Shown piece after piece: positions 37,411-49,288 of a DNA stretch of 64,000 bases (the stretch's first letter is position 1; every line of letters begins with the position of its first letter). Under the pieces are notes generated by a model. That model ran no database searches, was not told the origin of the DNA, and saw nothing but the letters and a program-made list of their open reading frames with translations. The DNA is from Sitta carolinensis (lineage: Eukaryota; Chordata; Aves; Passeriformes; Sittidae), in assembly GCA_032173965.1 (NCBI GenBank), contig JAVUNC010000006.1, positions 17,830,028-17,894,027 of the forward strand. Direction: 5' to 3'. The position numbers and the translations under genes are program-made.

Positions 37411-38608
37411 TTTGGTGGAGGTCAGTTTCACTATTACTGCATTTTAATTGCAGTACTAGCTATGGTGTATGACAGAACTGGCTGAAAAGTATGGCATTTT
37501 CAAGTTCTTATATGTAAGTTTCTGATATGGTAAGCAGGGCAATAGCTCTAAGAAAAGGTCAGATCTGTCTTTAGGAGTTATGTTCTTCTTGAAAGCCAGA
37601 ATATCTTTATTTAACAAAATTCAGAAGAGCAGAACTGCCTTTCAGGACCACAGACAAAGAGCCTTAGTGTAAGAGATCTACTTCTAGTTCTTGCCCTCTC
37701 ATTTTACCAAAGTCGTTTGATTTGTGCAGTCTTTGCATTATGGTCAAAAGATGTACTGAAGATACCTTCGGTACATGTATCTGGTATAGTAATTCAGCTT
37801 TTCTCTTAGGGTAAGGAGAAAATTGTTTCCCAACACAGTCGGTTTCAGTTCAAACAGTAAAACTGAAATCTTTAATAACTTTCTTCTGCACTTTTTATTG
37901 TAACTGCTTTGACTGTTATGTTTGGGAAGAACCCAAGTAATACTCACAAAACAGCTCAGCTTTTATAAGCACACATTTAAAATACAGTTTTTAACAATTC
38001 CATTAGGTAGGGGCAGTTTAATAGTTTAAAGAATCCAGTAAGGATAATTCTGAATAATGCATACAGGAACTCAGAGAACATAACCAGTTCATTTTTTCAT
38101 GCGGAGGTCTCTGCCTTTAGAAACCTCCTCTCTGGAAACAGCTACTGGTGAAGCAATAATATGACTTCAAAACAAGGCTAAGACACTCAAAAAGTGAAAA
38201 TATTTCTCGTGGGTTTATTAGCAAACTGTGAGATTTACTGGCTTACTATAAATTTTTCAGTAGTGCTTTTTGCACTGTTTTCATTGTCAAATGTTAGTTT
38301 TGCACTAAACACAATGCCCTTTCCCCAACTAGATCGTTTTTCAGAACATCTGTACAAGAGATGCAGTTCATCTGTTCCTTAAAAGTATCTCAAGAATAAT
38401 ATGCATTATCTAGACCGTATTGTCGAAAAGTAAAAATGCTATTTAATTATCTAAGTGTTGTAATCTACTCCACAATACTGCTATAAATTTCTAATTTTGC
38501 CAAGTCAATAAATATATTTGCTATGGTGTTCATTGTAGTCATTGCATGTGAGCAGTGATTTCAATAAGCAAGGACTCATTGTCAAATGCAGTTTGTTATT
38601 CTAATTCC

Positions 38609-38636
38609 ATATATACGTATACATATATATATATAT
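38609..38636 (+). repeat. (TA)n microsatellite
   Basis: TA-rich tract interrupted by single ACG and ACA units. Confidence 0.8.
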
Positions 38637-41600
38637 GCGCTATACTTGTTAGCAAAACCGAGGCCAAAGTGTGTCAGGAAAAGAAAATTACATTTAAAGT
38701 ATTTTGCTTCTTGTGGGAGTTTGTTCCAGGCCCTTGAAATAATCCCTCCTCAACTGTGCTTCCTGTGCAGAGTTTGAACCTTGTGGCTGACAACTAGCTT
38801 AGGAAAAATCTGCTGCTTGGTTTTTGTCCAGACCTTGGCACTGCTCACTTCAACAAGAAGCACTCCTAAATCCCAGCTTACAGAATTTGCTTTTGCAGTA
38901 AACTGTGTAAAGATATAAGAATTTACTTTGATGGCTGTGTTGAAAAATCTGGTTTCCATCTTTTCAGTGCCTCTGGAGACAGATTTTTTTTTTTAACTGG
39001 ATCTTCAGGTCTGCTGTGTGAGCAGGCACTGGTTAATTTGAGGTTTGGGGTTTAAAAAAAATTAATAAATACAATTTTTCTACTTTAAACATTCTTCTCC
39101 TTCATCTCCAAAATAGTTTTCTGGTTTAGTTGTAGTAGTCCTGAAGTTGTCTGTTGCCTTTAAGTTATGCATGTACTGCTCTGTCCCTGTAACAGTGTGC
39201 ATAACTCATGCTTCTTGCTAACATAACCTGAATTATGGCATGGAAGTTTTTGTTACATGGACCTTTTTCCCAAGTACCTCTGGATTTAGGAATGTGGACA
39301 AGAAGTCTCTGGTTAATCTGGAGGCAAACAATCTTAAAAATAAGCTCTCTCTTTGGTAAGCTTGTTTAATTTATAGCTCTCAAGTTGGCCTTCATATCCT
39401 CAAAGGTCCCTCAAAGGCCTGTGCTTAAAGGACAGGTTATGCCTGCCTCAGTGAGCCTTTGAAGTAAAATTGCAGCATTCATGTTGCTAATAAATATTTT
39501 GGGTGGCTGCATGGAAGACCAGTGAGGTTGGGAACTTTTCTAGCTCCTTCTCTGTTGATAAAGCTCTGCCAGGGCCAGCTGGTGAGACAGCATCAACCGC
39601 AGTACCAACTTCTGGCACAGCAGCTCCAGCTTCCATGTCTCAGGACAGATGATTCTTTGTTGCTATCTACCTTCCCACTTAGGTAAGTAAAGATAGCCCA
39701 GTGATGAGTGTCAAGTGCTGTACCTGTTCTCAGGAAGAAAATTGGCAAATCAGCAGTTTGGTCTTCAGCTCTGGAAAATTGATAGTCAGTCTTTGAGGAA
39801 ATACGGACAAATCTTATAAACAATTGCACATACTTCAGAATACATGCACATTTTGAAGTTATAGTACTTTGCTTGCATTCCTGTTTTAATTTAAAAGGTT
39901 TTAGAATATTTAGGTGGATATTTTGTTACTTAATGGTGAATTTAGTGAAAAGTCTGTTTTTTCAGAATTAGACACTCTAAAAAAGTAACAATTAAAAAAT
40001 AATTAATCAGAATAAAGGAAAGAAGCTTCTGAAGACCAGCACTTCATTTAAATGGTCTTATTTGTATGGTATCTATCTGATCTGCATCAGAGAGTATTTT
40101 TCTTAGGCTAGAAGTAAATTTTGCTATTGATTGATAGTGTTTGCATCAGTCTTAAAGGAATGTAAACTAGCAGGTTTTCCCCAAAACCCACAGGTTCTAC
40201 AGCGAACAGGAACACTGCTATCGGTCACAGTTACAGAGCCAACACAGCTGTGCATGCACAGCTTCAGGACTAGAGCTGATCAAAAGGCAGCATTTCTCTT
40301 TCCTCTTAAATGATATGCTCCAAAATGGAATTGCTTAATGGTTAGTTCAGTGTGTTGGCTAGAGCAGTCCTATGAGGTTTAGGAGGTAAAAGGTTTGTAA
40401 GCGAGTACATGGGAACTTACTTCAAATGTACCACAACTACATTCTTGAGATCTGAAATAAAAGGTGTTGGGCTGGAACATCATATCCCTTATTTACTGAC
40501 AGTGGAGACACCCACTCCCTCTCTTTCTTTGGATCATTCATTGGTTGTGACTCGTTGCTGACAGATGGCTCTGTCTCAGAAAAGCCAACCCTGGCCAGTG
40601 TTCTAGTGGTACAGAAAAATTAGCCACAGTGTCAGTTAATTCTGAGTAATCTCAGAGATCAGAGAAGATGTTAATATTTCTTACTGTGAATCAGTAGATT
40701 AATTGACCCACTCCTGTTTTATTTGGAAGTGGCTTAGTAACTATTCTGTGCAGCAGTTGCAGTTGTTTTCAACATTTAGGTATATTCTGCTCCTTAGTAT
40801 GGTCACGTGTTACAGCAGCACGTACCATCTTTCAGCAGCATACAAAAACCTGCATATTGAATGCACCAGTGCATCATTTTTTTTCTACAATTATAAATCA
40901 TTAGGTAGTTCAATTTGCCACTGGAATTTAAAATTCTAAATTATAAACTTTGTATCTTTCCCTTTATCTGCTCTTGTCTTTTCCCTTATGTAAACCAAGC
41001 AGAATTAAATTTTATATTCCTAAAATGCTGTATTATTCTAGTTACTTCTCATAATTGCATAGGTTGACTTGCTTGATTTGGTAATTTTATCCTGCAAAAC
41101 CAGACTCATTTGCCCAAAAGTCTCACAACTATCTCAAAACTATTCACTCCAGGTCCTATTTAAGTCTCCCCACCTCATGTATGCATTCCTATTTCTGGAA
41201 ATACAAAAGGGGTAGATCAAAGGCATACTGCTTTTGCAGAAAATTGATTTTAGCACCTCAGCATAGACAGATAATACAACTTATTTTCTGCTCTGATTTC
41301 TTACTTGCATTATGCATGTAGGATGAAAATTAACGGATGAAAATGAAGTCCCAGAAGGGATATGCAGCTTTCCTTAATTTGTGTGGATTCTTTCAGTAAT
41401 TTCTGATCGGAATACAGTTCTCTATAGTGCTTCCTACAGCTAAAACCATTCCACCACCTTTTTCTTCTACCACAAATCAATTTTTATCTTGTCTCTACAT
41501 GTAGACTTTCCAAGGCTTTCAATTCATACTGAAGATACAGTTTTAACAAATAATATGGTTGTTCCTATTTTGGAGAGTAAAATTACACAGGTCAGGTCAA

Positions 41601-43683
41601 ATAATTTTTGTGTGTTAGACTTAGTTGAGCTGTTTAATTTACTCCCAAAATGACCTAGGGCCATTTGTACATTCAGCTACACTTGCAAAGCTTCCTGGGT
41701 TCTTCCTGCATCTCTAAACCAGGGGAAGAATTGCAACACCTTATATAAATTGTCAAAAGACAATGAGAACTCTGTTCTGAAATGTTTATTACATTCAATC
41801 TATGTTCTCAAAAGACTTTTTAAACCATAAATCAGCACATATATATTTTATCTGTTTCAAGTGCAAATATCTATGTTTGTTCACTTTTCTATCCCACAAT
41901 ATGCATCATATGAAGTAGATTCAATAAAGTCAACATTTTCTTCCATCTACAAATCTCTTGGGATCAGTGTCTTCCTACTTGGTTTGTTCATTCTTTTATG
42001 CAGCGTGTTCTCTGTGTCCATAACAGAGACCCTCAGACCAGGTCACAAAACCAAATGAAATGAGGGAGAGATGATGGTGGATTATGACACAAAATGTTTC
42101 ACAGGCACACACACTTTTTCTGTGTAATAGTAAAGCTGATTGTATTGCCAGTTTTGCTAGCACTGAAATAAACCTTCTCTTTTTATATGCCAAAGAAGTG
42201 AAACACGGCTGGTGCAATTTTTTCTTTAGATTCCCTTACCAAGGTATTCCAGTCATCTTGGAGGATGTCTTTAGCTTCATCTGAACTGAACTGCTGAGCT
42301 CCAGCTGGGATGTAAATTTGCCCTTAAACTGGAACATGAGTCCATTCCCACAGATAACTAATCGGCCATGGGCCCCATTCAGATATACTTTGAATGGGTA
42401 ACTCACAAGAAAGATACCTACTCCTAAATGTCATAGCATGTCCAGCTGTAGTACTGAGGATATTTTTTGTACTCCCAGGGAGAAAAGCTCTTGCTAGCCA
42501 GTCTTTCCTCACTGTAACCATGCTTTGATGAGCTCTTTGAAAACAAACAATGTAAAGATAAACACTGCAACAGAGGTAACTATATAAATCTACCTGTGTC
42601 AGGCTGGGAATCACCTTTATCATATGAGAGATAAGTGGTAGTCTGAAGGAAAACAGGGAGGAAGAACCCTTGCATTATCCTGTGGGGCTGTTCTGAAATT
42701 CTTACGGGGAAATTGTACAAGTCTTCACTGGCCACATCACCAGCTTTCTGATGTTTCTGCAGACCACACTTCTCCCCAGGGGTGGCATCTATCTGTCAAC
42801 CTTGCCTTGCAGAGGACAAGGAACAGCACTGTCGTTCCCAGCCCAGGGCTCTCAGGGAGGGGAATGGTGTCATACTCTCTCCTCAATGAAAAAGTTGAAT
42901 TTGTGCCTGCTCAGGGCCCAGTGTGAAAACAGGTGAACCTAAAAGAGGCCATTCTTCTGCAGAGCCAGTTTATGGTGTTTTTTAATGATAATAACTCTCA
43001 CTTATTAGTTAGAATTAATTTTCTGTCTTTTTCTTCTCTCTCCCTCTCAATTCAGTGCAATATCAATGATCAAAAGAACACTCCCTATACTGTAGGATAG
43101 GATCCAGCTTAGTCAAACAGCCAGTGAAAACTTCATGAAATCTGATGTTTTGTAATCGTGGTAGTCAAATCATGAACAGCAAATCAAATACTGATGTTTT
43201 CCAAATTGCTTTTCCTCCTTTGGGTGTCATTATCAATTTGTTCTGCTATTGTCCTGGCCTGGTCTCCCGGTGTGCAGTCTCTGTCTGGTCAGGATCTGGG
43301 CTTCAAGTGCCAAGCTCACCTGTATCCCAGCCAGGTTCCAGTGTCCCAGCAGAAACAAGGATTTAGCCCCAAAATACTTGTAGTGATACCTCAGAGGAAA
43401 AAACTAGTTCCCTTCCCAAACCCACAGAAATATTTGTACAGCTAAAGTTCCTGAAGCAAAAACACATCACATTTAGAAGAATCCTTTGGCAGAACATGAC
43501 CTTGCTTTCTGTTACCTATTTCTAATAAACACACATTTTGGGAACACAAACAGTGTTAAGAAAATAAGTGCAACTCTGGCTACAGAAAGGAAGAGATCTG
43601 GACTGCATTCTTTGGAAATTTTCACAGTAAGGTACTAAGGACAAACGTCTCTATAATTTAGTTAATGTGCCATATTTTGAAGC

Positions 43684-43709
43684 TATATAAATATATATAT
43701 ATATATTTA
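43684..43709 (+). repeat. (TA)n microsatellite
   Basis: About ten AT units flanked by ataaa and tttat. Confidence 0.8.
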
Positions 43710-46700
43710 TTCTACAATGGCAAAAGAAAATCTAAGGGACCTTTAAGTGTATTCACTGAAAGGCAATTTTCATTTTCCAGTGTAATAAGGATTGGTAGCT
43801 GAAGTGGTAAAACAAAATAAAGGTGGAGACAAGAAACATTAGGTTAATCTTACAGGTGTTTTACTGGAAAGCTCAGATTGAAAAGGAAACAAAATCTCAG
43901 CCACGTCTACATGTCAGACAAAAGTTGGATATAAACTAAAGTCATCTTTTGCTACAACTACCACTATAGCTATTTTGAAAGAAAGCACACGAAAACATCA
44001 GTTTATGCCAGTGGCCTGCCTTGCAAGGCACACAATCAGTTTCACCAGTCTTTTGAAGAGACTGGTTCTCCTATAAGGATACACAACTCTGTGAGGATCA
44101 AATTCTTGTAAAATAATGAAAGACCTACAGGCAAGGAGTATTTAACTGCAACATCTTATGCTGTTTCATGTATTTTTTTGTTCATCCCCAAATTCATCAA
44201 AATGCATGAGAAACATCAATACTTTATGTACTATAATGGCAGACCTGCAATATGTTTTTCCACACAAAAATTCCATTTTTAAATATAAAACATAGTTTTA
44301 AGTAGCTTAACATTTTCCATATCACAGTTATAATTAGATGAATGTGTTGCCTTACTTATGAAGTGCTTTTATTTCATTACACACTTGAAAGATCTAAATT
44401 TAAGAAGTCAGTTGTTTTGAAGCAGGAAGAGTTGGCATGAAGATGTGAATTAAAATAAAATGATTACTCATTGGATTATATCAAGTTATTTTGCTAGCTA
44501 TTTACTTTAAACCTGACTGGTAGGTTGGTATTATGTGCTACACTTCAGATGGAATACAATTAACTTGAAATTGATTTTTTTAATTATTATTTTAATAAAA
44601 GTCTTTTTCTTAACTCAGTGTTCCTTTTTCCTTTCCTGACTTTGATCAAAACATAACTGTCTGGAAGTTCATCTGGCAGCGGAAATGTTTCCAGTTTGCC
44701 TACAGATACAGTCACTTCTCCAGGGCTGGCTCATAGCAGACACTTTTGTAGGCAGTCTTTAAACTTTGCCATTTCAGAGGCAAGAACTTTTGATCAAAGG
44801 CTGAATAAAAAGAAAGGTCTCAGGAGATTCCTTCTTAGCCGACTACCTCCAAAGGGTCCTTCCTCTTGGGTTATGAGCTCTCTGAATCCCTAAGCTACCT
44901 ACAGTTTCTATTTTTATCTTCTAAATTTCTAGACCTGTAGACCTGAAAGCAACTACAAATCTTCCTTGTAGATTAAGCAAACTTCATCTTGTTTCACACA
45001 CTACCTTTGAGGAAAGAGGAAGGGGGAATCATGGATGGAAGCCAGTACTGTAGCGTAAATACCAAACTGATCTGGATATCTCCACAGAGGACACAAAAGA
45101 GGTTATGTTTGTAGGAAAAATGCCCATTACTTGTTTTGAGGGGTGTGAGTGCAGAAAACCCAGAGAGCAGCCGACATTTCGTGTGATGGTGCAAAGAGAA
45201 AATGCACCAGGGCCACCCGTGTGAACACTGCCCTTTTTCAGGCAGTGAGACAACAGCGTTGGGACAACAGGGGAATGGGAATGAAGGAGAGAGCCATATG
45301 CACGGTAGGAAAAAAAGAGCCAAGAGAGTAAACAGCTTCTATTTGAGTTAGAATGGCTCTTAACTGGAAACTCTAAAAGAAAAGATGTAAAAGAAAGAAC
45401 TGGCACGCACGCATACAGAATTATCATTGTAGAAGGAAAGCTTTTCCTACTTCAAGAGAAAAGGGCCCTATTCTACTGAAATGAAATACTGGCTACTTAA
45501 TAGGACTTAACAAAAAAAAAAGAAAAAAGGATCTGAGAACAATGTATCTATTATAGCCTTGTTTTCCAGCAGATGTTTTGAGGTGACACAGAACAGTTTA
45601 GTGGCTGGGTGTTCTGTTTTAAAGACCATGCTGTGAGTCGTTCCGGAACAGAGCTATTTTGGCTATACAGGGCTCTTAAATTACCATTTTGAAAGTGTAC
45701 TTAAGCTAGTAAGCTATGTGTAGCTAAAGATTTTTGTTTGAGGAATAGGGGCAGGAGGCCAAGAAAGGTACCTCCAAAAGGAAAATGGGCTTTATCAAAT
45801 CAGAGTGCACAAAATACACTAATCTTATCTGTTTTTTAACACATCACTCTGTAGCCTTAGTAAAATAGCGTGTTTTACTTGAATTCAAAACTAACACTTC
45901 TAGCACGTAGAAAAAAAGCTTTTGCCTTGCAAAAATACTTTTGCAACAGTCAGGTGTCTGAATGCACTTCCCAAAGAACGAGCACATGAAGAGAATAATG
46001 ATGCTATAAACTACGTTTGACCTTTAAACAGCTCTCATTTTGGAACAGGCCTTACTGAAGCAATGGCACTATTCATAATGAAAGAAGTTAAGCAAGGTTG
46101 CTCAGATGAACTTACCTTCCAGAAGTTTGGATAAATGAACTGCTATTTCAGTAGGAAGAACTTTAAGCAATTCCCCCATGTCATTAGCTCTTCCTGCGTG
46201 ACAGAGGCCTGGGAGTGGTTGCAGGGTCAATCCATAGGGACCTGCACAGTGCTCAGACTTTGGGCAGTTGGTGCCCAAGTCCTACCCAGAGTTTCTGCAG
46301 GTTTGTGAGCAGCAAAGCACTTCATTTGACACTTCAGAGCCCACCATAAATGTATTGCTGAGAAGCCTCTGTTCTTGACTGGAAACTCACATCAGTTTGA
46401 TTGAATTATTTTCAGAGCTGTTCTTGTCCATCACTGCCTGAAAAATCCATGCCCAAAAAACTTGTCTTAATGCTGTTCCACCATCAATGCTTTTATAGAA
46501 AAAGATTAAAATAACATAACCTCAAATCTCTCTCCAGCAGCAGTAAAATATTCGAATGCATATGCTATAATTTAAAATGAAGATATGGGTTTATGAGAAA
46601 AATTGATTATGGCCATCAGCGTTTACTGTTGTACTATTACTTCTATCTACAGCAACCTCTTGGAAAAAAGCACTTTCTTTTAGAGGTTAAATACACAAAG

Positions 46701-47519
46701 CTGTTAAATGTTCAAGCAGTGCCTTTATGAAAAGAGAGCTGTAGAGCTGTAGAGATTCCTCTGCAGACACTCTGTTTGTCTGAAGTCCTGAGTTAATGCC
46801 ATGAGCTTTTGAATGCATTGAGTTTCTAGTAAGAAGTCCAAACATTAGAGAAAAACCAGCTGAGCTAAATCTATTTAAAATCCCAGAAATTGCAACCACA
46901 ATGCAAATCACTGCAGAAAGACCGTTTCCTATAATTCCTGTCTGAGGGGTGAAGCAGCCTAACACAAACAGGACATTGTCCAGCTGCCTGTGCCCATGCA
47001 GTGTCCTTGCTCCTGGGGAATCTCCACTTCCAGCAGCCTCTTTGGTAAGCACCAGCACACAATGCAACAAGCTGACACACACACAGCCACCACATTCTGC
47101 CATTAAGTCAGCTAAAAACTGCACAAATGCTTAAATTATTGCCCCTATTAAAACCTTTGATGATCAGCTCAATTATTTCCATCAATAACAAAGAAATTAC
47201 AGACAGCACCACTACCTAACAAAACTCCAAACTGTTGGTATCTTCGCAAAGAGTTCACTAAGAAAATTTTAACAACCTTAAATGCTTAAGTAGTAACAAA
47301 GAGCACTTAAAACTGTTTTCAGCCAAGTCTGTTGCAGATTTGTGTTCACTGTCCCCAAGTATCATGTATTCTAAAGGCTTATGAGTTGAGAGGCATTTGC
47401 AAATTACTTTGATTTTAGTAAAACATGAACGTGCTTTATATAAAATCAGATTTTTCAAAAGGGCTCATTATTATCTTAATTCTACTGCAAGTGAAATCAG
47501 AAAAACACAGGAAACAGCA

Positions 47520-47600
47520 ACAGCCATATTATAGAGATCAGGCGTCCATCCAGTCTGGCCCCTCCAGCTGGGTCAGTACCAGCAGTTTCAGAGAGAAAAC
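47520..47600 (+). mobile_element. Relic of an ancient amniote interspersed repeat
   Basis: The blocks gatcaggcgtccatccagtc, ggtcagtaccag and tttcagaga, in this order and spacing, resemble an old repeat that is common in turtles, crocodiles and birds (agtggtccatctagtcc ... ggccagtaccagatgcttcagag). I recognise the pattern from memory but not its family name with certainty. Confidence 0.45.
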
Positions 47601-47701
47601 ATTTCTGCAGCCCTGAAAGTGATTCTAATGTAGGTTCACATCCACTGTTGACTGGAGGCTACAAATTAGTCCAAGCTACCTGTATTTCATAAGACATACT
47701 C

Positions 47702-47749
47702 ATTGATCTTAGAGGTCTTTTCCACCCTTAGTGATTCTATGCTTCATAG
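47702..47749 (+). mobile_element. CR1 3'-terminal fragment
   Basis: The string gatcttagaggtcttttcca followed by an attctatg-like octamer is the CR1 LINE 3' end in plus orientation. It is truncated to about 48 bases, as is usual for 5'-truncated CR1 insertions. Confidence 0.7.
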
Positions 47750-48363
47750 CCAAAAAATCTTTTCATTATGATTACTCTCTTTGAACATTTGATCTCATTG
47801 ACATTTTGCAGAGAGGACAGCTAGCCTGCTTGAATTTTTTTTTAATCACAGGTTTAATGGTAGCAGTATAGCTACAGTCCAACTTAAGTTCTCCTTGAAA
47901 ATTTGAAATACACATGCACAAAACACACAGTCATTTTTTCCAAGGAAAACAAAACCAACTGCAAGTTCAGAGCTATGCATTTGCAAACACTGAGGGCAAC
48001 ACAACAAACATGAGACTTCCCATGAGACAAGGGAGTGGGAGATCAACACTACAATACCCCAATCACCTCTCTCACTTCCTCACAGTTGAGTAAAAGAACA
48101 GAAATAATATGAGTCTTCTTAAAATCAAATGCATTGGCAGCTGTGAGGAACAAACCTAAAATTTAAAAGGATGCTGTCCCTACTAATGGGTCACTTTAGT
48201 TTTTATTGTTCACAACCAGAACAGTCAGAAAAAATATGCAATCTAAATGTAAGGAAATTCTTACTGTCTTTATTTCCTTGAAAGTCTGAGTTGTATATGC
48301 TTACTAATCCTAAATGTGACTTTCATCATTTCAGCTCTTATTATGCTTCTTCTAGGAAACTAA

Positions 48364-48808
48364 ATCATAGAATGTTTTGGATTGGAAGGGAGCTTAAAAA
48401 TTATCGAGTTCCAACCCCCCTGCCATGGGCAGGAACATCTTTCTCCAGACTAGATTGCTCAGAACCTCGAACATTGCAGGATTGAGACATTCACAGTTTC
48501 TCTGGACAACCCATTTCAGAGCCTCACCACCCTCACATTGAAGAACTTTTTCCAAATATCTGATCTAAGCCTACTCTCTTTCAGTTTGTCCTTGTCCTGT
48601 CTCCTGTCACTACCTGCTCTTGTAAAAAGTCCTTCTCCATAATTCTTGTAGGCCCCTTCAGGTACTGGAAAGCTACAATTAGGTCACTCCAAGGCCTCCT
48701 CTGGGGCTGAACAGCCCCAGCCCTTTAGCATTTCCTTACAGAATAGGACCTCCCTTCTTCCTATCATCGTGTGGCCCTCGGGACTCACTCCAGCATGCCC
48801 ATGTCCTA
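48364..48808 (-). mobile_element. 5'-truncated CR1 LINE copy
   Basis: The minus-strand CR1 3' end starts at atcatagaatg and runs through the conserved blocks seen here in antisense: 'ccaacccccctgccatgggcagg' (two pieces around 48410-48432), 'ctccttctccataattcttgtagg' near 48632, and 'ggctgaacagccccagccc' near 48705. It fades near 48808. It covers the 3' UTR and the end of the reverse transcriptase reading frame, which is broken by stops and indels. The element is dead. Confidence 0.85.
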
Positions 48809-48978
48809 AGAAGAAGTACTAAAATTATTTCCCTATTAATGCTAATGGTATCACCCATTGCTGACTTGCTCATTTTCTCCAGGCACGTGACTCTACCAAG
48901 TTCTCTTCTCTCTTTTCTCTGCTCACTCACCAGACATTTTTCACACGTGTATTTTCTTTCTCACTCACTTGTGACAAT

Positions 48979-48984
48979 GAATGC
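48979..48984 (+). repeat. Left 6-bp target site duplication (gaatgc)
   Basis: The same hexamer follows the LTR at 49283-49288, defining the insertion exactly. Confidence 0.8.
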
Positions 48985-49282
48985 TGTTGTCCCTGAAAAT
49001 AAGCCTTCTGATTTGTTTTAGTATAGTGGAGTCAGTTCTCATGAATTGTAAGATAAACAAGAATCATGTTTGCATTCCTTTGTAAAAGATATCACCTGAT
49101 GGACTTCTCAAGTGACCAGTGAAGATGGAGAGGTGGTAACCTCTCTGTCCAATCTCTGATCACTGTCCAGAAACTTATATATACGAGGTCAACAATAAAC
49201 TAGAATCTCCTTACTTTCTTCTTCTCTACCTAAACACCTGTTCTGTGTGTTACTGTGTGTTTCTATCTACGTCACAGTAACA
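48985..49282 (+). mobile_element. Solo retroviral LTR, 298 bp, ERVK/ERV2-like
   Basis: It starts TGTTG and ends AACA, so it has TG...CA termini with a 4-base inverted repeat (TGTT/AACA). It is flanked by perfect 6-base direct repeats, gaatgc at 48979-48984 and 49283-49288. Inside, a TATA box (49176-49183) is followed by AATAAA at 49194-49199, the promoter and polyadenylation layout of a plus-strand LTR. A 6-base duplication is usual for beta- and alpharetrovirus-related avian elements. No internal coding region remains, so it probably arose by recombination between the two LTRs of a full provirus. Confidence 0.82.
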
Positions 49283-49288
49283 GAATGC
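49283..49288 (+). repeat. Right 6-bp target site duplication (gaatgc)
   Basis: Matches 48979-48984 exactly. Confidence 0.8.

Larger units (their letters stand above)
37411..47519. other. Intergenic sequence downstream of SCFD1
   Basis: About 10 kb with no gene I can support. It holds AT microsatellites at 38609-38636 and 43684-43709 and an alternative AATAAA at 38507. Two exon-like minus-strand segments (46116-46193, 46391-46437) are discussed as a finding. Open frames of 100-145 codons on the minus strand at 44994-45427 and 46687-47124 show no recognisable family and are treated as chance. COCH follows SCFD1 in mammals, but no LCCL or von Willebrand A domain coding is seen. Confidence 0.55.

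Noticed and set aside
38750..38959. Minus-strand frame beginning METRFFNTAIKVNSY with a GTGAGC donor-like site
   Set aside because: The reading looks mildly protein-like but has no recognisable family and no convincing acceptor; too weak to call an exon.
40412..40465. 31-base minus-strand segment between TTTATTTCAG and GTAAGT
   Set aside because: The splice signals are good, but the segment is tiny, unconserved to my knowledge, and such pairs arise by chance in 27 kb.
44994..45427. Overlapping 109- and 132-codon minus-strand frames
   Set aside because: Two different frames are open across the same bases, which points to low stop-codon density and not coding. No family is recognised.
46687..47124. 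145-codon minus-strand frame with a hydrophobic stretch
   Set aside because: The hydrophobic segment superficially recalls a membrane helix, but there is no family signature, no splice context and no start-site support.
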